This document shows, one piece after another, positions 43,974 to 52,201 of a stretch of 64,000 nucleotides of DNA. Numbering within the stretch: position 1 is the first letter of the stretch; every line of letters starts with the position of its first letter. This DNA is from Mesobacillus harenae (GTDB lineage: Bacteria; Bacillota; Bacilli; Bacillales; Cytobacillaceae), in contig NZ_JABUNR010000001.1 in assembly GCF_013343715.1 (NCBI RefSeq), positions 186,001 to 250,000 of the forward strand, given 5' to 3'. The position numbers and the translations under genes were made by a program. The notes below the pieces were generated by a model. It was not told where the DNA came from. It worked only from the letters and a program-made list of their open reading frames with translations, and did not search any database.

Positions 43974-45227
43974 TTGGGTCAAACAATTGCAGAAAAAGTT
44001 TTTTCTAAAAATTATGGGACATTAGTCCGGACAGGGGATGAGAAACTTTTCTCTCCAGATGTAATAACTGCCTATGATTATCCTGGCTACATCGACAAGT
44101 ATGAGAAACAGATGGTTGAAGAGCTCAAAATTGATAAAGTCCGGCACCCTGAAAAATTCGTATTGTTTATTGATCATATGTATCCTGCCGGAACACCTAA
44201 AGAGCAAGAAATACATGCTATTACAAGAAGGTTTGCAAAACGTTATGGATTTAAGCTATATGAAGGTCACGGGATTGGGCATCAGGTAATATCAGAAAAA
44301 GGATATATTAGGCCAGGCCGCTTTGTGGTTCACTTTGATGGACATATTAGTACTGTAGGTGCCTTAGGAGCGATTGGAGTTGGAATTCGTAATAGTATGA
44401 TAGAGGCATTTGCTACTGAAAAGGTTTCGCTCATTGTTCCGCCTACGGTAAGAATCAATCTAACAGGTAAGCTAGGTAAAGGGGTAACGTCTCGAGATAT
44501 TTTTCATTGGATTGTAAAAGAGATTGGTCCTTCCGGTTGCCGTTCAAGCATTATTGAATATGGAGGTCCTGGACTAAAGTCACTCGAAATGGATGAACGG
44601 TTTACTTTATGTAACCTTGCAATGTTTCTGGGTGGGGTATCAGCAGTTATGGAAACGGATGAAACCACTGACAGCTATTTAAGGGAGCACGGAGTTCACG
44701 ATTATGATCAAATGGTCCCTGATAAAGATGCAACATATTTTAAGGAATTCACCTTTAACCTGGATAAAGTAGAACCAGTTATTGTAATGCCGCCTACCCC
44801 TGCAAATACGGTACCCATCTCTGATGTTATCGGTCTACCTATACAATCGGGCTATATCGGTTCATGTGCAAGTGGAAGAATTAAGGATTTTATACAAGCG
44901 GTGGAAATTTTAGAAGGAAAACGGGTTGTTGAATCCTTTCGCCTAAATGCTGTGCCAACTACAGCAGCGATTCAATCCAAAATGAGTCAACTTGGATTAA
45001 CGACCAAGCTAATCGAAGCAGGTGCTCTCGTAAATATCTCTACTTGTGATTTTTGCATCGGCCAAATGGGAGCGCTCTCAGATGGAGAAAGATCAGTTTC
45101 TACTGGGACTTTAAATATACCTGGTCGTATGGGAAGCAACAAAGCAGAAATATATACTGCAAGTCCATATACTATTGCAGCAACTGCAATAAACGGAATG
45201 ATAACAGATCCAAGAACATTGCTTTAA
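43974..45227 (+). CDS. Aconitase-family dehydratase large subunit (LeuC/DmdA-like)
   Basis: Large subunit of a two-subunit hydro-lyase with a [4Fe-4S] cluster, 417 residues, the size of LeuC/homoaconitase/2,3-dimethylmalate dehydratase large subunits. The cluster ligands are visible as GSCASGR (Cys298) and STCDFCIG (Cys358 and Cys361). Other conserved parts: YEGHGIGHQVISEKG near 96-110, FDGHISTVGALGAIGVGIRN near 121-140, and the end GRMGSNKAEIYTASPYTIAATAINGMITD (in pieces). The start is TTG 43974, preceded by AAGGAGGAG. It is first in an operon with the small subunit, a TRAP importer and an isocitrate-lyase-family lyase, a context that argues against leucine biosynthesis and for catabolism of a substituted dicarboxylate. 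Confidence 0.9.
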   Translation: MGQTIAEKVFSKNYGTLVRTGDEKLFSPDVITAYDYPGYIDKYEKQMVEELKIDKVRHPEKFVLFIDHMYPAGTPKEQEIHAITRRFAKRYGFKLYEGHGIGHQVISEKGYIRPGRFVVHFDGHISTVGALGAIGVGIRNSMIEAFATEKVSLIVPPTVRINLTGKLGKGVTSRDIFHWIVKEIGPSGCRSSIIEYGGPGLKSLEMDERFTLCNLAMFLGGVSAVMETDETTDSYLREHGVHDYDQMVPDKDATYFKEFTFNLDKVEPVIVMPPTPANTVPISDVIGLPIQSGYIGSCASGRIKDFIQAVEILEGKRVVESFRLNAVPTTAAIQSKMSQLGLTTKLIEAGALVNISTCDFCIGQMGALSDGERSVSTGTLNIPGRMGSNKAEIYTASPYTIAATAINGMITDPRTLL

Positions 45228-45242
45228 AAGGTGGTGATAAAA

Positions 45243-45755
45243 ATGCTTCCCAAAATTAATGGTAGAATTGCATGGGTTTTTCAGGAAGAAAATTTTGATA
45301 TTGATTTGATTGTCGGCGTTGATAATATAAAGACTAAGGATATTGAGGCTTTAAAAGCTGTTTGTATGAAAGAATATGATCCTGAATTTGCAAAGTATGT
45401 TCGTCAAGGAGATGTAATTATAGGCGGTGAGAATTTCGGATATGGTCATCCACATTATCCTTCTTGCCGTGCTTTAAGGGCACTTGGAATTACAGCAATA
45501 ATAGCTGAGTCGTTCGCTCCTGGCTTTTATCGCGGAGAATCTACGAACGGCTTCCCATTAATTGAATGTCCCGGAGTAACGAAAACGGCATCCCGGTGGG
45601 ATCAAGTAGAGTTCAACTGGGATACAGAAATACTCTATTTCACAAATAAGAATATAAAACTTCAATGTTTAGGTATACCCAAAAAATCAAAAGATCTGAT
45701 ACTTTATGGTGGAATTATTGAATATTTAAAAAACACCCGGCTGAAGTCAGTTTGA
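45243..45755 (+). CDS. Aconitase-family dehydratase small subunit (LeuD/DmdB-like)
   Basis: Swivel-domain subunit partnering the preceding gene; about 170 residues, as LeuD of the archaeal/HacB type. IIGGENFGYGHPHYPSCRALRALGI near 55-80 (given in pieces: GGENFGYGHPHYPS) carries the substrate-recognition loop; the usual G-x-N-F-G-x-G-S-S-R form is changed to FGYGHPHYPS, which may alter specificity. AKYVRQGDVI precedes it. AAGGTGGTGAT sets the start at ATG 45243 rather than the GTG codons inside that site. It follows the large subunit by 15 bases. Together they should hydrate or dehydrate an alkyl-malate/alkyl-maleate. Confidence 0.87.
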   Translation: MLPKINGRIAWVFQEENFDIDLIVGVDNIKTKDIEALKAVCMKEYDPEFAKYVRQGDVIIGGENFGYGHPHYPSCRALRALGITAIIAESFAPGFYRGESTNGFPLIECPGVTKTASRWDQVEFNWDTEILYFTNKNIKLQCLGIPKKSKDLILYGGIIEYLKNTRLKSV

Positions 45756-45831
45756 TAATATTTTAAGTTTAATAGTTTACAATTAGTATTTAATATTTGC
45801 TTTTAAAAACTAAAAATGGGAGGTTTACAAG

Positions 45832-46968
45832 TTGAAATTAAAATATGCCTGGTCTTTACTAATATGTTTGATGCTTTTATTAGTCACAGCGTGTAACGGA
45901 CAAACGGAAGATACTAGCGGGAAACCTGAAGATGATAAAGGTGCAACAGAATCTTTTAATTTTCGTGTTACATCCGCTCTAAGTCCAAAACATGGCCTAT
46001 GGGTAGGTTTTTATGAGCCTTGGATGGAACAAGTAGAAAAAGAGACAGAGGGACGAGTAACATTTGAGACTTTCACATCGGGAGAATTGGTTGAAGCCAC
46101 CAACGAAATGGAAGCGCTTAAACAGGGAACTGTAGACATTGCAGCCCCACTATTGCCAATTTATGACCCAGCTAGTTTCCCATTATCTGAAGTTAGTATG
46201 CTCCCGTTAGCATCTTCTAGCCCTGTTATTGGTTCGATGGCCTTTAAGAAACTATTAGAAAGTGATAAAAAAATACATGATGGAAAAACATTTACTGAAC
46301 TAGAATATGGTGAGCATGGAATCAAAGTTTTGCCTGCGACGATCTCTGAACAATATTCCATGTCAACGACTGGTTTGAAATTTGAAAGTGTTGCAGATGT
46401 CCAAAAGGCTCAGTTACGGACACCATCTCGTATTCATGAACTTTTCGCTAAGAACGTAGGGATTAGCTCAGTGACAATGCCTACTTTTGACTTGTTCGAT
46501 GCAATGAGCAGGGGGGCTGTAGATGGTAGTTTCCTTTTCATATCAGACTGGACAGCTTACGGATTTGAAGAGTTATTTAAGTATACAGTAACAGATACCA
46601 ACCTTGGTCACTTCAGCTCTCTTTTAGCAATGACAGAAGAGCAGTGGGATGAGATTCCTGAAGATATTCAATTGATTATGATTGAGGCTGCGAATGTTCA
46701 TGTCAAAGCTGGAGCGGAAATTTGGGTTGACCGGAGTGAAGAAATTATTCAGGAAACATCCAGCAATGGTGCTGAATTTGTAGATATTAATGACCTCAAG
46801 CCTGAAGTGGAGGAGCTCCTCGTCAAAGGAATGGAAAAAACTTGGTATGACTTTATTGATATATTAGAGGAGCAGGGTGAGCCAGGAACCGAGATTGCGA
46901 AACTATGGCGTGACATTATTATAGAAGAGGGCGGAGATGTTCCGGAGGCTATAAAAAATCTAGAATAA
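45832..46968 (+). CDS. dctP: TRAP transporter substrate-binding lipoprotein DctP (cluster 3)
   Basis: 378-residue solute receptor with a lipobox LVTAC. It is a paralogue of the receptor at 1290-2429: both have a W-x-x-PWM-x-Q/KVEK block, GELV, LP-I/L-YDPxxFPLSEVxMLPLA, a RTPSRIHELFAKNVG or RTGSRLNELYVKNVG segment with the solute-binding Arg, AMSRGAVDG, and a D-W pair after it. It belongs to a DctP branch distinct from cluster 2. Start TTG 45832 follows GGGAGG. It lies between the dehydratase subunits and the permease genes, so its solute is most likely the dehydratase or lyase substrate. Confidence 0.92.
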   Translation: MKLKYAWSLLICLMLLLVTACNGQTEDTSGKPEDDKGATESFNFRVTSALSPKHGLWVGFYEPWMEQVEKETEGRVTFETFTSGELVEATNEMEALKQGTVDIAAPLLPIYDPASFPLSEVSMLPLASSSPVIGSMAFKKLLESDKKIHDGKTFTELEYGEHGIKVLPATISEQYSMSTTGLKFESVADVQKAQLRTPSRIHELFAKNVGISSVTMPTFDLFDAMSRGAVDGSFLFISDWTAYGFEELFKYTVTDTNLGHFSSLLAMTEEQWDEIPEDIQLIMIEAANVHVKAGAEIWVDRSEEIIQETSSNGAEFVDINDLKPEVEELLVKGMEKTWYDFIDILEEQGEPGTEIAKLWRDIIIEEGGDVPEAIKNLE

Positions 46969-46996
46969 TCTTCCATAAAATCTAGAGTAAGGTATG

Positions 46997-47037
46997 AAAG
47001 TTCAATTTCCCAAATAATCCTGGTGAAATTGAACTTT
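46997..47037 (+). terminator. Intercistronic hairpin after dctP (cluster 3)
   Basis: AAAGTTCAATTTC and GAAATTGAACTTT are perfect 13-bp arms with a 15-base loop, located between receptor stop and permease start and lacking a T-run: more like an mRNA stabiliser or attenuator than a full terminator. Confidence 0.75.
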
Positions 47038-47062
47038 GGACTTACTTCAGGAGCGAATTGAT

Positions 47063-48367
47063 ATGGCTGACTTTTTGTTGATTGGAACAATTATTTTTGC
47101 TTTTCTAATATTAATGATGGCAGGATTACATATCCATTCCATCTTGTTAGGAATAGGGATTTTCGGGTTGATTTACTTAGAGGGATTTAAAATTATTTCT
47201 GGCTTTTTAAGTCAGGATCCATTTTCTCAAATTGCTAGTTATACACTCACAACCATTCCACTTTATATTATAATGGCACAATTCATTTTAAAGGCCGGAA
47301 TCGTCCAAGATGCTTTTACTATGATTTACAATGTTTCTAGAGGAAGGCCTACTGTCCTTGGAGCATTGACCATAGTTGTAGGAGGATTTCTGGGAGCTGT
47401 TTCTGGTTCGGGTGCAGCAACAGCTGCATCCCTAGGTCAAGTAGCAGTACCTGAACTGAAAAACTATGGGTATAAACCAGAACTTGCAGGTGCGATATCA
47501 GCAGCAAGCGGATCGTTATCAGGAATTATTCCACCTAGTATTATTTTAATCCTATATGGTGTGATAACTGAAACACCAATAAGTGACTTGTTTATTGGTG
47601 CTATTATTCCGGGAATCCTTGCAATACTTGTTCTAGTCACTTGTGTATTTGTTATGTATAAAGACCAGCGTCCGAATACTGAAAGGCTTAAGACTGAGAG
47701 TAAGAAATTGAGTTTTAAGAGGTTGTTAATTGTTAATTGTGCTGGGATTTTCATATTTACAGTTACTTTTGGCGGAATATATTCCGGGTTTGTAACACCG
47801 ACAGAAGCAGGAGCAGTAGGGGCCTTGGCAGCCTTTCTGACTGCGTTGCTACTTGGAAAAGTAAACTGGTCCTTTATCAAGTCTTCAGTTGCAGAAACCG
47901 CAAAAGTTACAGGAATGATTGTTTTAATTTTAATTGGTGCAAGGATATTCGGTCGCTTTGTTTCACTATCGCTGTTGCCGAGGAAAATTACAGACTTGCT
48001 AGAAGGAATACTGCAGTACCCAATTCTAACTTTGTTTATATTGACTGCAATATTTTTCGTTTTGTTCATGTTTGTTGAAGGGGCAGCAGTAATACTAATG
48101 ACCCTTCCAATACTCCTTCCTATTATAGAAGCTGTCCAAATTGACGTACTCTGGTTTGGTGTTTTCGTATCAGTCATCTGCACTCTAGGTTTGATTACAC
48201 CACCAGTTGGATTAAGTGTATACGCAGTAGCTGGAACAAGTGGAATTCCGGCGGTAGGAATTTTTAAATATGCGATGATTTTGGCCTTTGTTGTAACAAT
48301 TTTTGTTTGTGGAGCAATGATCTTAATACCAGAAATAGTGACGTGGTTACCATCTACGATCAAATGA
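47063..48367 (+). CDS. dctM: TRAP transporter large permease DctM (cluster 3)
   Basis: Large membrane subunit, about 434 residues with about twelve membrane segments. Conserved blocks: TLTTIPLYIIMAQFIL near 67-82, GGFLGAVSGSGAATAASLGQVAVPEL (in pieces) near 110-135, TPTEAGAVGALAAF near 255, FVEGAAVILMTLP near 345 and ITPPVGLSVYAVAG near 385. It closely parallels DctM of cluster 1 (same TTIPL, VPEL and EGAAV features). CAGGAGCG places the start at ATG 47063; the open frame begins nine codons earlier. A 299-codon frame on the opposite strand within this gene is a shadow. Confidence 0.91.
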   Translation: MADFLLIGTIIFAFLILMMAGLHIHSILLGIGIFGLIYLEGFKIISGFLSQDPFSQIASYTLTTIPLYIIMAQFILKAGIVQDAFTMIYNVSRGRPTVLGALTIVVGGFLGAVSGSGAATAASLGQVAVPELKNYGYKPELAGAISAASGSLSGIIPPSIILILYGVITETPISDLFIGAIIPGILAILVLVTCVFVMYKDQRPNTERLKTESKKLSFKRLLIVNCAGIFIFTVTFGGIYSGFVTPTEAGAVGALAAFLTALLLGKVNWSFIKSSVAETAKVTGMIVLILIGARIFGRFVSLSLLPRKITDLLEGILQYPILTLFILTAIFFVLFMFVEGAAVILMTLPILLPIIEAVQIDVLWFGVFVSVICTLGLITPPVGLSVYAVAGTSGIPAVGIFKYAMILAFVVTIFVCGAMILIPEIVTWLPSTIK

Positions 48368-48385
48368 TTTTAAAGGGTGATCAAA

Positions 48386-48949
48386 TTGAGAAAATTGGAA
48401 CGGTGTTATAGCTATTTTGGATATACAAAGAAACTAGGTGTATTTCTTAGTGGTATTGCCATGTTTGGCATGATAATTCTAATAACACTTGATGTACTTT
48501 CACGTAACCTTCTATCGTCTTCAATTCCGGGAAGTTATGAATTCGTACAAAACTATTTAATGAGCCTAGCATCTTTTTCTATCATTATTTACGCTTATTC
48601 ATCAGGAATCATGCCGCGGATTCCAATCGTACTAGAAAAACTGCCTTTAATTATTCAAAAAATTCTCCATCAGACAATGTTGTTATTTGAATTAATTATT
48701 GTAGCGCTCATTACGTATTATTCATTTGGATATGCACTGACAGGTACAGAGAAAAATTTCTCCTTTCCTGCTGCTGGAGACTTATTTCCAATTTATCCAT
48801 TCTTGTATTTAGTTCCTTTGGGTTTTGGGTGTATTTTTATTGAAATTATATTTTTGCTCATTAAAAATATCATTTCAAAAGGTGTGTGGATTACTTTCGA
48901 TAAACAACAGGGGGATACAGATATTCAAGACCAGCCATATGTTTCATAG
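48386..48949 (+). CDS. dctQ: TRAP transporter small permease DctQ (cluster 3)
   Basis: About 187 residues, four membrane segments. Like DctQ of cluster 1 it has DVLSRNLLSSSIPGSYEF after the first segment (compare DVFLRNVFNSSISGNYEL) and IYAYSSGIMPR (compare TYSSGIMPR), evidence that the two whole transporters are paralogous. The start is TTG 48386, behind AAAGGGTGA. An extra hydrophilic tail (about 25 residues, ending DIQDQPYVS) distinguishes it. The lyase gene follows after 42 bases in the same operon. Confidence 0.9.
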   Translation: MRKLERCYSYFGYTKKLGVFLSGIAMFGMIILITLDVLSRNLLSSSIPGSYEFVQNYLMSLASFSIIIYAYSSGIMPRIPIVLEKLPLIIQKILHQTMLLFELIIVALITYYSFGYALTGTEKNFSFPAAGDLFPIYPFLYLVPLGFGCIFIEIIFLLIKNIISKGVWITFDKQQGDTDIQDQPYVS

Positions 48950-48991
48950 ACTAAAGATGAAAAATAAATATAATCTGCCAGGAGGGATAAC

Positions 48992-49879
48992 ATGATTCAA
49001 AGTAAACAAATTTCATTAAAGGAACTTATCCAAAAGCACGATGTGATTATAACAGCAGGTGCAGGAGACGCTCTAAGTGCTCGAATTGCAAATGATATAG
49101 ATGGAATCGATGCAATACTTTCCAGTGGTTTTGCCATATCTGCACAGCAATTTGGACTGCCAGATGCTGAACTTTACACAAGGTCGGATAATGTTGAAAC
49201 TGTAAGCCGTATGACGTATGTATCCTCAAAGCCACTTATTGCGGACATTGACACTGGCTATGGAAATGCTATTAATGTTATAAAGACTGTTCATGAATTT
49301 GAAAGGGCTGGTGCTGAAGGAGTTATTATTGAAGATCAAATCAGCCCAAAGCGTTGCCCCATCTGCGTGGATGAAACAAATACAGTACTGCCTGCAGCAG
49401 AAGCAGCAGGGAAAATAAAAGCAGCAGCAGAAAATAAGCTGAATAAAGATACAATTATTATTGCACGCACAGACGCAACAAACATTGAAGAGGCTATCAA
49501 GCGAGCAAAGCTATACCACGAAGCTGGTGCTGACTTAGTACAGCCAATTTCAAGAACCTTTAAAAATAAGGAAGAAGTAAAGCGTTTTGTTGACGAAGTA
49601 TCATGTCCAGTTTCTCTAGTGATTGTTGGCTGGCTAGAAGATTTAACGATTGAAGAAATTCGGTGGACGGGAGCAAAGCTGGTACATTTCGCTTTAATCT
49701 CTGTGACCGCAATGCACCAGGCGGTGAAACAAGCTTTTACTGAACTTGGAAATCAACAATCAGCACTGGGTATTAAAACTCCCCGAACGACACATAATCA
49801 ATTAGTTAAAGAATTAGGAATGGGGAAAATTGCAGAACTCGAAGAAAAGTATTTGCCCGATGAAACCATTATTTATTAA
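48992..49879 (+). CDS. Isocitrate lyase/PEP mutase-family lyase (dimethylmalate/methylisocitrate lyase-like)
   Basis: 295-residue alpha/beta-barrel enzyme of the ICL/PEP mutase superfamily, which cleaves 2-hydroxy dicarboxylates to an oxoacid and a shorter acid. Conserved elements: ITAGAGDALSARIAND near 19-34 (phosphate/carboxylate loop), PLIADIDTGYGNAINV at 81-96 with metal-binding Asp85 and Asp87, GVIIEDQ near 110-116, and the lid cysteine in KRC at 120-122. Lyases of this group normally read KKCGH or KRCGH; here it is KRCPIC, an unusual lid loop. IIARTDA near 155 and LVQPISR follow the normal pattern. GGAGGG precedes ATG 48992. As last gene of the dehydratase/TRAP operon it is the likely C-C bond-cleaving step. 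Confidence 0.88.
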   Translation: MIQSKQISLKELIQKHDVIITAGAGDALSARIANDIDGIDAILSSGFAISAQQFGLPDAELYTRSDNVETVSRMTYVSSKPLIADIDTGYGNAINVIKTVHEFERAGAEGVIIEDQISPKRCPICVDETNTVLPAAEAAGKIKAAAENKLNKDTIIIARTDATNIEEAIKRAKLYHEAGADLVQPISRTFKNKEEVKRFVDEVSCPVSLVIVGWLEDLTIEEIRWTGAKLVHFALISVTAMHQAVKQAFTELGNQQSALGIKTPRTTHNQLVKELGMGKIAELEEKYLPDETIIY

Positions 49880-49917
49880 GTTAACCAATTAGAGAGTAGA
49901 TTATCATTCAAATTCTA

Positions 49918-49989
49918 AAACGAGCCCGGTAATATTGGGCTCGTTTTATCATTAAACTCATGGTCTAATTTATAATCAAACTCAGTCTT
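49918..49989. repeat. Right 72-bp direct repeat of the catabolic island (contains a terminator)
   Basis: Second copy of the repeat at 42938-43009, offset by exactly 6980 bases with one mismatch. AAAACGAGCCC and GGGCTCGTTTT form a perfect bidirectional terminator (49917-49948) between the lyase gene and the HAD gene; the rest runs through the HAD stop codon. Confidence 0.92.
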
Positions 49990-50773
49990 CCTCCATCAAG
50001 CCCTTCAAAAGCTGCTTTGTTCCAGCTGCGAATTTCTCAGAGGAACCCTTGGAGTCAAAATCATATGAATCACTCTCTGGCATATCACCTTCACCAACCC
50101 AGAAGAAGGTTACTTCATTAGCGCCGCATTCTTTTGCTGTTTCAGCCATGATGAGGTCACCTTTGCTGTCACCGAATACAAGGACTGGCTCATCTTCAAA
50201 GGAGGCTTGGGTGAACACCCACTTTGCCCCGATTTCTTTGGATAAGTCCGGAGGGGTGACATCTACTCCATAGGTAGAGACGACAACTTTCTTGCCGTAT
50301 TCATCGGCGATTTTTTGGACTTCATCTGCATATTCGTTTAATGCCTTTTTCGTTTTCTTAAGGTGCTCTTCATCTCCGGGTTCGCCATGCACGGATTCAA
50401 CGGTCCCCATAGATTCTTTTGTGTCATCCCATTCAATCAGTCCTTGGTACTGTTGCTTTTTGCTGATTTCAAACAGTTTTTCTTTTACTGCCTTCGGGAT
50501 GACGAAATCTTGATCGAGTTCCCAAGTGTCAATATCCAGACCTTTTCCTTTAATCGCTCCGTGTTCAGCGACGCAATAAAGACTCGTCCAGTCCTGATCA
50601 GAGTCCAATTGTGTGAAGACATTCTCTGCCAGCCACTTTCTTGAGCGGCCGGTTATAAAGGCCAGCTGAATCTTCTGATTATGAAGTTTCTCGATTGACC
50701 GGAGAACATCCTTGTCGGGACGGGCCAGTTCATCTGTCAGTACACCATCAACATCAAAAATATAAAATGCCAT
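49982..50773 (-). CDS. HAD-superfamily hydrolase
   Basis: About 263 residues. The nucleophile motif is IFDVDGVLTDE near the N-terminus (Asp7 and Asp9); motif II is LAFITGRS near 33-40; motif III/IV is VLVFGDSKGDLIMA near 205-218, with the Asp pair that binds Mg2+. The C2-type cap lies between. Such proteins are sugar-phosphate or phosphoserine-type phosphatases; the substrate cannot be assigned. Two ATG codons lie six bases apart; AAAGGAGC is properly spaced only from ATG 50773. A broken copy of its 3-prime end lies at 43002-43128 on the far side of the catabolic island. Confidence 0.85.
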   Translation of the reverse strand: MAFYIFDVDGVLTDELARPDKDVLRSIEKLHNQKIQLAFITGRSRKWLAENVFTQLDSDQDWTSLYCVAEHGAIKGKGLDIDTWELDQDFVIPKAVKEKLFEISKKQQYQGLIEWDDTKESMGTVESVHGEPGDEEHLKKTKKALNEYADEVQKIADEYGKKVVVSTYGVDVTPPDLSKEIGAKWVFTQASFEDEPVLVFGDSKGDLIMAETAKECGANEVTFFWVGEGDMPESDSYDFDSKGSSEKFAAGTKQLLKGLMEED

Positions 50774-50779
50774 ATGCAT

Positions 50780-51118
50780 GCTCCTTTTATTATTAAAATT
50801 AATATTTTGGACTTTATATCTCTACCCGTTTCTTGGCCAGGCCATTCTTATTGTTTATTTGTCCCTGACTATACAAATGTGACAATTTACCGAAAATCAC
50901 TCATATTTTGGGAATTTTAGTGGTCGTTTGGCGAAAGGGGAACGCCACCACGTGTATAATCTAGGTTAGAACCTTTCTTTGGTTTCTAACATAGAAATAG
51001 GGCTTTCTTGTTTAAACAATTTTCATCGTTTTTTTTAAAACAATCGTTATTTCTTGCCATTTATTTAAATTGGTTTTACATTGATAATGTATATATTGGA
51101 AGGAAGTGGAAATAAAAT
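50780..51118. other. Divergent intergenic region
   Basis: About 340 bases between the HAD gene and the ABC exporter. It holds a TATAAT hexamer (50955-50960) and a short inverted repeat GTTAGAACC-TTTCTTT-GGTTTCTAAC (50965-50990) that may be an operator. No gene seen. Confidence 0.4.
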
Positions 51119-52201
51119 ATGTTTTTGGCTTGGAATGAAATAAAGAACAATAAACTGCGTTTCCTTTTAATCGTTGGCGTCTTAACGCTAGTTTCCTATC
51201 TGGTTTTCTTTTTATCAGGACTTGCAAATGGACTTGAAAACCTTAATAAAGAAGCGGTTATAAAATGGGATGCAGACGGAATCATCTTAACAGAGGAGTC
51301 GGATCTTACCCTTCCGCAGTCCAGTCTTAAGATCGAGGATTATAATGGAGCTGGTGCTGATGAGTACGCGGTATTAGGGCAATTTTATACGATTGCGACT
51401 GCTGGCGACAATAAGGCCAATATTTCACTGTTTGGTATCCGAGAAGATGAGTTCATTATGCCAAAGGTGACCGAAGGGAAAGTTTTTAAGGGATCGGGCG
51501 AAGTGATTGCTGATGATACTTTAAAGAATGAAGGCTTTGAAATCGGCGATGAACTGCAGCTATCTGCTACAGATGAGACCCTTACGATAACGGGATTTAC
51601 TGACAATGCAAGGTTTAATGCAGCCCCCGTTCTATATGGCAGCCTGGAGACGCTGCAAAAAGTGCGTTTTGGGGAGTCAACTGAAAACATGAAAGATAGG
51701 ATTAATGGATTTGTTATTCGAACCGACAATTTGGAAGAGGTAGAGGTGGATGACTCCTTTCAAGTTATTGCCACCCAGGATCTGATTGAAAATATGCCTG
51801 GCTATTCAGAGCAAAGCATGACATTGAGTTTTATGATCTATTTTCTATTCATCATTTCAGCAGTGATCCTAGCTATCTTCCTTTATGTGTTGACGATCCA
51901 GAAAATTAGTATTTTCGGAGTGATGAAAGCACAGGGGATCTCGAGCGGATACCTGGCGAAATCGGTCATTGCCCAAACGTTCCTGCTGGCTGTTGCAGGT
52001 GTGATCATTGGATTTATATTCACCATTTTGACCGGAGCTTTTTTGCCGGCAGCGGTTCCAGTTGCATTTAATTATGTGGATATGCTGGTTTATGGAGCAG
52101 TGCTTGTATTGGTATCGATACTGGGTGCGTTATTTTCTATCCAGACGATCGTCAAAATTGATCCTTTAAAAGCGATAGGGGCTAATGTATGGCATTGTTA
52201 G
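51119..52201 (+). CDS. FtsX-like ABC exporter permease (HrtB/DevC type)
   Basis: 360 residues with MacB/FtsX topology: one N-terminal membrane segment (about 15-37), a long extracytoplasmic domain (about 40-235), then three membrane segments (about 238-262, 283-308, 322-345). The beginning MFLAWNEIKNNKLRFLLI is typical of HrtB/DevC-like permeases that export hydrophobic molecules such as heme or lipids. GGAAGGAAG lies before ATG 51119. Its last 13 bases overlap the ATPase gene, so the two are coupled. Heme detoxification is one option from similarity to HrtB; no HssRS two-component pair is visible nearby. Confidence 0.82.
   Translation: MFLAWNEIKNNKLRFLLIVGVLTLVSYLVFFLSGLANGLENLNKEAVIKWDADGIILTEESDLTLPQSSLKIEDYNGAGADEYAVLGQFYTIATAGDNKANISLFGIREDEFIMPKVTEGKVFKGSGEVIADDTLKNEGFEIGDELQLSATDETLTITGFTDNARFNAAPVLYGSLETLQKVRFGESTENMKDRINGFVIRTDNLEEVEVDDSFQVIATQDLIENMPGYSEQSMTLSFMIYFLFIISAVILAIFLYVLTIQKISIFGVMKAQGISSGYLAKSVIAQTFLLAVAGVIIGFIFTILTGAFLPAAVPVAFNYVDMLVYGAVLVLVSILGALFSIQTIVKIDPLKAIGANVWHC

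Noticed and set aside
43974..45755. LeuCD of leucine biosynthesis
   Set aside because: The context is a TetR gene, TRAP importer and ICL-family lyase with no leuA or leuB; a catabolic dehydratase is more likely, although activity on isopropylmalate cannot be excluded.
47464..48363. 299-codon open frame on the minus strand
   Set aside because: It lies wholly inside the DctM gene of cluster 3, has no ribosome site, and its translation is a low-complexity Ile/Thr/Pro-rich shadow of membrane-protein codons.
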